From Canna indica (taxonomy: Eukaryota; Streptophyta; Magnoliopsida; Zingiberales; Cannaceae), in assembly GCA_034359265.1 (NCBI GenBank), contig CP136891.1, forward strand, positions 50,522,001-50,586,000: a DNA stretch of 64,000 bases. Reading direction: 5' to 3'. Both the position numbers and the translations under genes were made by a program. The notes below the pieces were generated by a model, which was given only the letters and a program-made list of their open reading frames with translations, did not search any database and was not told the DNA's origin. Positions 34,289-43,118 of the stretch are shown here, piece by piece; the stretch's first letter is position 1; every line of letters begins with the position of its first letter.

Positions 34289-35031
34289 ATAAATTATAAA
34301 ATCATATATTAAAATTAAAGAGGAGGCAAACTCCCGAATTTTTGAAATTCGGAGTGAGTTCAAAATTAAACTCAAGTGGCCAGCCCCCCTTATTCTCTCT
34401 TGTGGCCGCCCCCTTTAAAATGGTTGAAGGGTCGCCAAACCATAATGATGAAAAATAGAGATAAAGGAATAGATCAAGAGAGGAAAGATTGTGAATCTTG
34501 AGAAGAGTTCTTGTGTGGAAGAGTTCCAAGAACTCTAAGTTCTTCTCCTTGGTTGACCGGCGTCCTCCTTCTTGATCCTCCCGTCTTCTTTTCTTTGGTG
34601 TGCCGCAATCTTCATCTTCTTGGAGGAGTTCAAGATGATAGCGATGTATCTTCACCTCTTCTCTTTCGTTTCGGTATTTTCTCATCCTCTCTCCTTCCCT
34701 CTTTGGTGCCTGGTTCTTGGTGGAAGGGCCGGTCTTGCATTGGTGGATTTCAGGATTGAGAAAGCTTCACCGTTGAGCCACAACAAGCCCCGGTGTTCGC
34801 TGCTCCTTTTGTTGTGAGGTGCTTGGTGTGGACTTACGTTGGAGGACGTGTGTGTGTGCGTCTCAAAATGGAGATAGGAGCAGCCATACCAACCGCGAGT
34901 TGAGGTATATCTTCTCCTTTTTCTCCTACGTTGAATTCATTAATATTGCTAAGGTAGATCATTGTTTTCGGAATGGTTTGATTTTTTTTTAAATTGCTAT
35001 TTTTACTGTGCTTTCTATTCCCATCCAAACA
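34289..35031 (+). repeat. 3' LTR of element C, part 3 of 3
   Basis: Matches 4112-4844 of the 5' LTR, including the GAGGCAAACYCCGAATTTTT block. It ends CCCATCCAAACA at 35031, followed by CTAAA. Confidence 0.88.
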
Positions 35032-35036
35032 CTAAA

Positions 35037-35672
35037 TATGTATGAAGTGATTGCAGATCAATATAGCTGATCAAAAATCAATCAGATAAGCTAAAAAGCA
35101 GGATTAGTAGGATCCACTGGAATGATAGAGGTTGGAAATAATTAGCAAACTGAGTATTTTTTATAATAAAAGCCTGCAACATATACTTATGAGTTAGGAC
35201 TTAGGACTATTTATTGGCTGTTGGTACATTATGAGTTGAAGCTTTTTCTTGCTTCATTTCATAAAGAATTGAAGGCCAAAGTTAATGTCAATTTTCTTGA
35301 GTCTATAACTGGAATAGTTAGGGCAGTGATATTACTGGAGTTACTAACAATAGTTATGCATTTATATCCTAGAAATTATTTCTGGTTTGGAGAGACCGAA
35401 ATTTGCATTTAGCTTTTTGGCAAGCCTTTGAGTCCTTGAAGTAATAAAGAGATAAATTGGAAGATCAATATTTCGTAGATCAAGGGTAAAAGTTACATAA
35501 TACTTAAGTGGAGTCCAGGATCAATAGGTAAAGATGGATAATTCTTTTTAGATGGTATTGTAACTTGTTGCACAAGCATAAGATCAGTTCATGTCATGTA
35601 TACTTGGGGAACATAACTATATTTCTATAACTTGAATGAAATCTGATTACCTTAAGTGACAAATTATTTTAT
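35037..35672. other. Unassigned DNA right of element C
   Basis: AT-rich with no transposon features. A 63-codon frame at 35221-35412 is unrecognised. This should be the original sequence into which C inserted. Confidence 0.4.
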
Positions 35673-36636
35673 GAAAAAATTATATTTTTGGTCCCTATAA
35701 TTTTTTTCAATTTTAGTTTTGATCCCTATAATTTTAAAATTTTGATTTTAGTCCCCACACTTTACTTCCGTTTAGAATTTAGTCCATACCGTTAAATAAG
35801 GTTTAAACGGTGCTGACGTAGATAACATGTGCTGACTGGACAATGCTGACGTGGAGCCGGCAAGGATTAACTTTGTAAACTATAGGGACTAAAATCAATA
35901 TTTTATAAACTATAGAGACTAAAATTAAAATTTAAGTAATTATTTTTCCTAATAAATATAAAAAATTATACGATATTACCTGGCCCGGCTCAGTCTGGCC
36001 CGAAAAAATTCGTGCCGACCCGGCTCGAAAAAGTTCGTGCTCGATCCAGCTCAAAAAAATTCGTGCCCGACCCGGCTCGAAAAAGTTCGTGCTCGATCCA
36101 GCTCGAAAAAATTCGTGCCCGACCCGACCTGAAAAAATTCGTGCCCGACCCGGCCCGAAAAAATACTTGCCCGACCCGGCCTGAAAAAATTCGTGCACGA
36201 CCGGGCCTGAAAAAATTCGTGCCCGACTCGGCCCGAAAAAATTTGTGCCCGATTGGGCCGGGTCGGCATGAATTTTTTGGGCCGGGCTGAGCCGGGCCAG
36301 GTAATATCATATAATTTTTTATATTTATTAGGAAAACTAATTACTTAAAATTTGATTTTAGTCCCTATAGTTTATAAAATTTTGGTTTTAGTCATCATAA
36401 TTTATAAAATTTTGATTTTAGTCCCTATAATTTACAAAGTTGGTCCCTGCAAGCTCCACGTCAGCATTGTCCAGTCAGCACATGTTATCCACGTTAGCAC
36501 TGTTTAAACCTTATTTAACGGTAAGGATCAAATTTTAAACTGAAGTAAAGTGTGAGGACTAAAATTAAAATTTTAAAATTATAGGGACCAAAATCAAAAT
36601 TGGAGAAAACTAAAGGACCAACAGTATAGCTTTTCC
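35673..36636. mobile_element. Mutator-like foldback MITE with tandem-repeat core
   Basis: 964 bp. Identical 9-bp duplications TTATTTTAT flank it (35664-35672, 36637-36645), the length typical of Mutator. Long inverted arms of about 300 bp face each other: 35680-35995 against 36270-36636. Both arms carry GGTCCCTATAATTTT, TTTTAGTCCC, and a shared block around GCTGACGT and AACGGT. There is no transposase. The core is the 26-bp repeat. Confidence 0.85.
35998..36255. repeat. 26-bp tandem repeat forming the foldback core
   Basis: About nine to ten units of the type CCCGRCYCGAAAAAATTCGTG, alternating in subtypes with CTCGATCCAGCTC. AATT-centred palindromes recur in every unit. Both strands are open for about 100 codons, an effect of the repeat and not evidence of a gene. 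Confidence 0.9.
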
Positions 36637-36789
36637 TTATTTTATTGCTACCATTAAACTTTAAGTACTTGCTCTCTCGGTTCATTTACTCGTCCATAGT
36701 ATGTGAATTGCATAAAAAGAAAGAACTGTTGTGTTGGCATGATAATATGTCCAGGGGTTTTGTTCGTGCCCAATAAGGACCATGACAGA

Positions 36790-37333
36790 TAGGGGTGGCA
36801 ATTTTATCCACATCCGCTAATTAAAAACCGCATCCGCACCGTATCCGATCCATATCCGCAAGTAAAAATGGATATGGATATGGATATGAATTTAGAAAAC
36901 TTATATCCGCGCGGATATGGTGCGGATACGAATATGACTGTGGATCCGCACCGTATCCGCATCGTATCCGCACCGCCTATCCGCGTCTCTGAATTACTAT
37001 TTTGCCCATATAAGTTATTAATATATATAAAAGCTCTATGGTAATTTCATGTCAAGATGAATTTTGAAGTATATTATATATTTATTTTGGATCAATGAAT
37101 TGGTAATTTATTAATTTTTTTAATTAAAAATATTATTTTAATATTTTTTTATTAAATACGGTGCAGATACGGATGCGGTGCGGATATCCGTATTTGAAGC
37201 GATGCGGATATGGATATCCATATTTATATCCGTAGCGGATACGGTGCAGATACGGATGAGCGGATATGATGTGCGGCGCGGATACGGATAATCCAGTATC
37301 CGCACCGTATCCGATCCGTTGCCAATAAGGACC
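36790..37333. mobile_element. hAT-like MITE with ATCCG/CGGAT-reiterating core
   Basis: It starts TAGGGGTGGCAATTTTATCC. The right part ends CCGATCCGTTGCC, the inverted partner of GGCAA, but then the expected CCCCTA is replaced by flank-like sequence. The 8 bases before it (ATGACAGA, 36782-36789) recur at 37334-37341, and the repeat is really 20 bp. The core is built from CCGCACCGTATCCG, GGATATGG and similar words. Confidence 0.7.
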
Positions 37334-37379
37334 ATGACAGAGCTATCAATTTTAGATGGTTTTGAGACCCATGCATGAT

Positions 37380-37984
37380 TAGGGATGATAATATTATTCA
37401 TTTAGGTAGGCATTCGTGGTTACTTATTCATTTATAACAAGTATGAAGGTAGTTTTCTATCCGCAAGAATTTCACAGGTAATATTTTTTACCCGTTTATT
37501 ATATAGGGCGGGTATGAGTATTATAGTATCCGTACCTGCGGGTACCCGTTACCCGCGAGAATTAGTGAAGAACATATACCCACGGGTATGAGTATTCTAG
37601 TACCCATATCCGAAGGAGTACTGTCTTTATCACTCCATAAAGTATACAATATTATCTTCGGTACCTATACTAAAAAAATTCCAACCTAATTCAATACATG
37701 TATACTTTATGTTTTAAAATCTTATGATGATATTGTTATCAAAATATTGTGTGTTTATCAAAATAAAATTGTTATACTTGAAATTCTTATTAAAATACTT
37801 GAAGAGTTGAAGTGTTATTAAAATATTATAATTTATATTTTTTTAAAGTGTCATGGGTACCCGCTAATACCCGTGGATATCCGTCCCCCACGAAAAATAA
37901 ACAAGTAGCAGGTACCCGTTTATTTAGCGAGACGAGTAACGGGTAGGCACTTTCCGTACCCGTCTCGCTCTGTTGACATCCCTA
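37380..37984. mobile_element. hAT-like MITE with GGGTACCCG-reiterating core
   Basis: 605 bp. Ends TAGGGATGATAA and (inverted) TAGGGATGTCAA. The 8-bp flanks TGCATGAT and TATATGAT agree in six positions, as in an aged hAT duplication. The interior repeats CGGGTA, GGGTACCCGT and related words. Confidence 0.75.
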
Positions 37985-37992
37985 TATATGAT

Positions 37993-38659
37993 TCTTGATG
38001 TACTATAATTCTTTGTTTCAAACTACAATTGTTTCAGACTTTTAGAGCAACAAAACCCTGACTAGCAGTCCTTATGAATTCCTAATACAATAGTCACATG
38101 CTGAAGACAATATCTCGCATACATATGCCTTATTTCCATTTGCAAATTACCTCTTTTTACCAGTGTTTATGTCGGCTGTTTTCTCTCCTACGTGGGGAGT
38201 GGTCCAAAATCTTTGTAGATCCAATTTTCACATGGATGGGTATCGGTTTAAACCCAAACTCTTTTTGGAAATCATCACATTAACTAAGGAGTTATGTCAT
38301 AAAAGTAGTGTCAATTTAATATTAGCGGTGGTAATTTTGCACTGCCCGCACCATAGAAGGGAAGAAAATCGTGGAATACAACAACTTCGGATCTGCTCTG
38401 CACAGTTTCAGAAAAGAGGTCGATCTGAGGTCGTTCACCGTTGGATCGAGCTGAAAATTTGAAAAAAAGTTCTACACTCATTGTTCTTCAATTTGAACGG
38501 TGGAGATCGAACAATGAGAGATACATTTTGTGTTTTTAGTCTTGTCATTGTGCTCCTTGTTTTGGTGAAATCTCTTCTAACTGAAGTTTCTAATTCTTTG
38601 GATAGTTGTGATTTGTCAAGAACTTGTATAGATGAAAGTTGAGTTGAATTGATTGGTAA
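37993..38659. other. Unassigned DNA, possibly part of a C-type LTR
   Basis: No coding or TIR signal. The stretch 38380-38520 (GAGGTCGATCTGAGGTCGTT and the following AACGGTGGAGATCGAACAAT) looks like retrotransposon leader or LTR sequence, but has no partner in the window. Confidence 0.35.
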
Positions 38660-38799
38660 GACCATGATACCATGCAGATTTAGAATCCAGAGGCCCAAAT
38701 TCTAAAAGTTTCTAGTCGTACGATCACCGAGTAGGGGATTAGTGATTCTAGCAAGACTAGTTCAATTGGTACATGCCCTATTTGATAGGGGGTAGCAGA
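38660..38799 (+). repeat. Scrap of a C-type copia LTR
   Basis: Matches 2735-2870 of the C 5' LTR (for example TTTCTAGTCGTA, GATCACCRA and GGTACATGCCCTAT). It is cut at 38800 by a CACTA end. The similarity shows that the C LTR extends left of 2772. Confidence 0.75.
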
Positions 38800-38914
38800 C
38801 ACTATAAAAAAAATTAGAATTAGTGGCAAACTATTTTTGACACAGTAGTAATATATAGTGGCAAAATGATGATTCAGTGGCAAAAAAGTGTTCGTCAACC
38901 GTTTGCCACATTAG
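38800..38914. mobile_element. CACTA transposon end, cut by gypsy A2
   Basis: It starts CACTATAAAAAAAATTAG and contains four AGTGGCAAA-type subterminal repeats. The inverted TTTGCCAC appears at the right, just before TTAGTG, where gypsy A2 begins. It is a small non-autonomous element or terminal fragment. Confidence 0.65.
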
Positions 38915-39219
38915 TGTAATATCCTAGATATTAATGTTTCTTTTCTATTCTTGTTTATGATTGTCAGCCTAGCGAGCTAGTTCGAGGTCGAGCCGAGTCG
39001 ACTCATGATCCGGTGCCAGCTTGCGAGCTCGGGTAAGTGAGAGTTTGAATTATGCAATTCCTTTCCCTACGTGTGCCTAAGTTATTAAATTATGTTGCAT
39101 ATGAATGTGCATATAAGTGATACTTGAATTTAGCATGGAGTTAGTCGAATTAGCATGTTGCGAATTCGGATTGTTGAGGCTGCGGATTAGGGTGTGGATA
39201 TGAGACTTTTGGAGGGGAT

Positions 39220-39226
39220 TATAAAA
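39220..39226 (+). promoter_or_regulatory. TATA box of gypsy A2
   Basis: TATAAAA in the context GGGGATTATAAAATCCCCCC. The GC-rich leader begins directly after it. Confidence 0.65.
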
Positions 39227-39239
39227 TCCCCCCTCCCTT

Positions 39240-39680
39240 GTGGCTTTCGGCTCCCCATTGGAGCCGCACAAGCCAAGTAGGAGAGAGGAGCCGCCCCTCT
39301 CCCCTTTCCCTTCTCTTGGAGCCGCCGAGTGGAGCCAAGCCGAGAGCCTAGCCGCCTTCCTTCCCCTCTCATCCTCCCTCTCCCTTGGCAGCCAAGCCGC
39401 CACCCTCTTTCCCCCTTCTTGGAGCCGCCCCCCCTTCTTTCTTTGTCTTGGAGCGGAGTGCTTGAAGGTCGGATTCGGAGATCGCCGCTTGAAAGTCTTT
39501 CTTTATTTCTTCTTCCTAATCAAGGTGAGTGATTTTACCCCTCCTTTCTCCGGTTTTCTAGTGTTCTTGAGCCGATATGGGCATAGTATTATTTTTGTGG
39601 TTTTCCGTCGATTCGTGGGTTTTGATTGCCGAGTCTTGTGTCGGTTTGTCGGAGGAGGGCTTGAGACTTCCCCTTTGTGA
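39240..39680 (+). other. Leader open frame in gypsy A2 LTR, function unknown
   Basis: A 146-codon frame starts about 14 bp downstream of the TATA box. It is rich in Pro, Ser, Leu and Glu/Arg (SRREEPPLSPFPSLGAAEWS). The A1 LTR (30139-29636, minus) and the solo LTR (62120-61785, minus) also have sense-strand frames here, with the shared flavour LxxxREEPxxP. Length and end differ between copies. The part before the predicted donor at 39525 is exactly 95 codons. It could be a real leader protein or just GC-rich DNA without stops. Confidence 0.25.
39523..39530 (+). promoter_or_regulatory. Predicted splice donor in gypsy A2 LTR
   Basis: AG|GTGAGT with GT at 39525-39526. The predicted intron runs to the acceptor at 42518, 2994 bp including the MITE. 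Confidence 0.45.
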
Positions 39681-40456
39681 CTTGGCAGCCCTAGGTTTAC
39701 CCTAGGGGTGCTCGGCCAATGTGAAAGAAGGGGTGCCCTCGAGGTATTCAATGAAATGCCTAAAAGAGTATTTTTGTTTATCATAAGATCTATACCTAGA
39801 ATTGCTTACCAATTTAGGTTCTTGTAATGTTGATGCATGTTTTAAAATTAAATTTGTGATTTTTGGAATTTAATCATGTTTATAAAAATAGGATTTTGAT
39901 CTTGAAGCCATGGGTGTGCTTGATATGGGTTCTTGATTATGGAGTTGGATTCTTGTTTAAAGATTATCTTGATGCTTGCTAATCTTGACTAAACAAACAT
40001 GATTTAATTCTTGTGAATTTTGTCTCAACATTATAATTCTGTTTTAAGAGTTATTAAAGATTTAATTTCTGTAAATTTTGAATCTATTTCCTTGATGTGC
40101 TGAAAATTCTTTGGCTGAAAACTATATGCTAAATTATTGATTTAGGTCTGACTTTGAAATCCATGTTGTAGTGTGTATAGTTTACTGAACATAGTCATGT
40201 AATCTATCATTTTGACCAGAAAATATAGTCTGGATCCATAGGACACACTTTGGGAGTCAGATTCGACTCATGTGCACCAGTTTGGGGCTCAGCAGTAAAC
40301 TTAAAATAAAACCTTAATCTTGGCAAATAGAAATTTTAATTGAATAATTAAAATTCAAGGGGCAGCATAATCTGTTAAGAGCCAACAACTTAAATGTTAT
40401 GCATAAAATAAAACCACATGGGTTTAGGACATTACGGGTCTAAGAGTTGGGGTTGG

Positions 40457-41002
40457 TAGGGCTGTCCAAAAATCGGGTTACACCGAATCGAATCGAAAAA
40501 CCGAATCAAATTTTTTGGTTCGGTTTGATTTCAACGATTGCAGGTTCGATTCTTGACTCGAACTGAACCCGAACTTTGGGTTTCGGTTCGGATCCGATCC
40601 CCAAAATTCGGGAACTGGCCCGAACTGAAACCGAATTAATTAAAAAAAATTAAAATTTTAATTTTTAACCTAGGTAAGTAAATGGGTATTGGGCAATAAT
40701 TTTTCTACTCATTTGATTTTACTACTCGACACTGCCCTACACTGCCCAGGTAAGTAAATGAGTATTAATTTTGTAGCTATTATATGTGATCATATTTAAT
40801 AGCTTGCTATGACAGTGTAAATGTGTAATGTTTGGATAAAATTTTAGTTTTTTCAGGTTGAAATCGAACTGAACCAAATAATTTATGTTCGGATTAGATC
40901 GGTTTAGGCATAATTCGGTTTGGGTTCGGGTTGGATTATCAATATGAAAAAAAAATTGATTTGGTTTAATTCGGTTCAGTTTGAACCGAATGGACAACCC
41001 TA
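40457..41002. mobile_element. hAT-like MITE with TTCGGTT-reiterating core, in gypsy A2 LTR
   Basis: 546 bp. Ends TAGGGCTGTCCA and (inverted) TAGGGTTGTCCA. The 8-bp flanks GGGGTTGG and GAGGTCGG agree in six positions. The other LTR copies (18560-18600, 60780-60810) lack the insert. The core repeats CCGAAT, GGTTCGG and GAACCGAA words. Confidence 0.85.
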
Positions 41003-41189
41003 GAGGTCGGGCATTGGAGTGTTGAGACGCTTCTCAATAAGGACACCCCTAAGACACCGTAGGAGGCACCCGTGTTAGGTCTTGTCGTCGCCATATCTTA
41101 GGAATGACAGAGAGGCTTGGATAAGAGCCGGATTGAGGGCCTAGCCTTGAAGATTGGATGATAAATTCCCAACCAGTGGAATAAGTTCA

Positions 41190-41665
41190 GATAGGCAAAT
41201 CCCGATTGTTCATGCGTATCATGTGGAACAAGTTCGGACGGGCAAATCCCGATTGTTCCCAAGATTCTATATTTAAGAAATAAGTTCGGATGGACGAATC
41301 CCGATTATTCCTGTGCTATCTTTAAGGGACAAGTTTGGATGAGCGAATCCCAATTGTTCCTACGTTTCTCGTGGTGTAAGTTCGGACAGACCAATCCCGA
41401 TTGCTCCCGAGTGTCATTTAAGGAATAAGTTCGGATGAGTGAATCTCGATTATTCCTGCGCTATCTTTAAAGGATAAGTTTGGATGGACGAATCCTGATT
41501 GTTCCTACGTTTCTCGTGGAGTAAGTTTGGACGGGCCAATCCCAATTGCTCTCGAGTGTCATTTAAGGAATAAGTTCAGATGGGCGAATCCCGATTATTT
41601 CTGCATTTTGTCTAGGGTTCTATATCAGGATAAGTTCAGATGGGCCAATCACGATTATCCTCATA
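41190..41665 (+). repeat. Minisatellite inside gypsy A2 LTR
   Basis: About ten units of the type AAGTTCGGATGGGCGAATCC followed by CGATTATTCC or CGATTGYTCC, each about 45-50 bp. This is the inverted equivalent of the A1 arrays, with more copies. Confidence 0.85.
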
Positions 41666-42312
41666 ACCCTTGAGCGAGAAATGTGTGCCTTAGGGCATGG
41701 TAGGCTTAGGCCTGTTGTTCTTCACCGTTTGGGTGTTGAATGCCTTTGGGCATGTGTGGCCAGATGGCCTGTTAGCTAGTCACGCCCTTGTGACCTTTCC
41801 TGCTTGAGACAAATGTTTATTCACTATGTTATATATCTATGTTTGATTTCTCGTGGGGGTTGGTAGAACCGCTCACTAAGTTGTTTGAACTCACTCGTTG
41901 TCATTTTTTTTTGTTTTGCACAGCCTGACCGATGAGGTGGGTTGGAGCACTTGGTGTAGCTAGAGGGCTGAGGAGCCACATTGATCTCATAGCAGTCCTA
42001 GTTAGGCGTCGTAGTCGAGTTTTTGGTAGTTGTCATACACCCGTGTTTTGGTATTTTGGAGTTCTAGTCCCTTGGGGACATTCATGTCTTTATTTCAGAT
42101 TTCCTTTTGTAAACGAAAAGTTCAACGTTGATTTATTATTTCCGTACTTTACTATTTTATTAAAATTACTTCTAATGAAATTTGGTTTGCTTTTTCATTT
42201 AAATAAAAACCGTTTCATTCTTTCCGGTATGTTTTATTGTTATGACTTTGCATGTGCATGGTTTAGGCTGTGGGGTATAGACACGTATATCTTGAGTTGG
42301 GGCGTGACAATG

Positions 42313-42324
42313 TGGTATCAGAGT
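42313..42324 (+). other. Primer-binding site of gypsy A2
   Basis: TGGTATCAGAGT three bases after the LTR end. One mismatch to the initiator-Met site. Confidence 0.85.
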
Positions 42325-42494
42325 ATGTGGTTCGGTCTGACTATGATCTAGAGCTGTTACCGTATAGGGCATTGCTAACGTGTGAGTATATGGTAGGGTT
42401 ATGTTATGAGATCAATGGGCTAAGTCTGCACCTCAGCTCGACTTGTGGTTAAGTTTGCAAAAATGTTAGGGTGAATTAAGTTGTCCAATTTTGA

Positions 42495-42518
42495 TATTTT
42501 TCTTTCTGGTGATTCCAG
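42495..42518 (+). promoter_or_regulatory. Predicted splice acceptor before A2 gag
   Basis: The T-rich tract TATTTTTCTTTCTGGTGATT leads to CCAG ending at 42518. The gag ATG is at 42523-42525. Confidence 0.5.
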
Positions 42519-42522
42519 ATTG

Positions 42523-43118
42523 ATGGAGGCCTTTGATGTCGTAAGGAGCGGTACTTATAGCCACTCCACTGAGCACCGAGGCCGAGGCCGAGGTCGTGGT
42601 AGACCACCGCATGCCCAAGAGAAGGTGGGACAGGATCCCATGGTTGTGTAGTTGCAGGCCCGAGTGGCTGAGCTGACTGAGGCACTCTGTAGGGAGCAAG
42701 AACTGAGATAATAGCCACAGCAAGTGCCGGCAGTACCCGCAGTACCAGAGGTGGTCCAGCCAGTGGCACCGATGGTCAGAGCCCCCAGAGCACATTCATA
42801 TGCAGATTTTGTTGCATTCAGTACACCGGAGTATATAGGGACAGATCAGTGGGTGGAGGTCACTAGTTTCCTAGGAGATTGCTATGAGCTGTGCAGGGAG
42901 CTTGGTTGTTCATCTGAGACGACCGCTCGACTGATCGTGTTACAGCTGAGAGGACCAGCCAAGGATTGGCTTCACACCTAGAGGGACCGCAGAGCAGCAG
43001 ATGCACCACACCCGACCTGGGAGGAGTTTAGAGATGCTATGGTGGAGAAGTACCTGCCACTAAGCGTCCGACATAGGCAAGCAAAAGAATTCGAGCTAAT
43101 GCGTCAGACCAATAGTAT
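42523..43118 (+). pseudogene. gag: gag of gypsy A2, first half, with stops
   Basis: It starts MEAFDVVRSGTYSHSTEHRG, then an RG-rich stretch, a Gln/Glu-rich linker (LTEALCREQELR) and the gypsy capsid (PEYIGTDQWVEVTSFLGDCY, ELGCSSETTARLIVLQLRGP, PTWEEFRDAMVEKYLPLSVR). Stops lie near 42650, 42709 and 42979. SIRE2 interrupts it at 43119 after RQTNSI. The second half with the zinc knuckle is deleted. This is the best preserved A-family gag in the window, and its start sits right behind the predicted acceptor. Confidence 0.82.

Larger units (their letters stand above)
2562..35031 (+). mobile_element. Copia element C (Angela-like), decayed, host of three nested elements
   Basis: Order on the plus strand: 5' LTR, initiator-Met primer site, long leader, gag, then relics of protease, integrase and reverse transcriptase, then the 3' LTR. 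That order makes it Ty1/copia. The 3' LTR is cut into three pieces by gypsy A1 and element D. The right end is firm (LTR ends in AACA at 35031, next CTAAA). The left end is inferred: CTAAA at 2557-2561 directly precedes a TG at 2562. A second CTAAA at 2767-2771 is less likely, because similarity to the scrap at 38660 runs through it. Confidence 0.6.
38915..42309 (+). repeat. 5' LTR of gypsy A2
   Basis: 3395 bp from TGTAATATCCTAG to GGGGCGTGACA, including a 546-bp MITE. It is the inverted equivalent of the A1 LTRs. Confidence 0.9.

Noticed and set aside
35932..36310. Long open frames on both strands in the 26-bp repeat region (for example repeated FFRAGSGTNFF)
   Set aside because: They arise because a 26-bp repeat without stops is open in rotating frames. 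Frames on both strands are equally long, and the region is the core of a foldback element.
38800..38916. Complete 117-bp CACTA element ending in TAGTG
   Set aside because: The last TG belongs to the start of gypsy A2 (TGTAATATC) and the 3-bp flanks AGA and TAA do not match. A truncated end is more likely.
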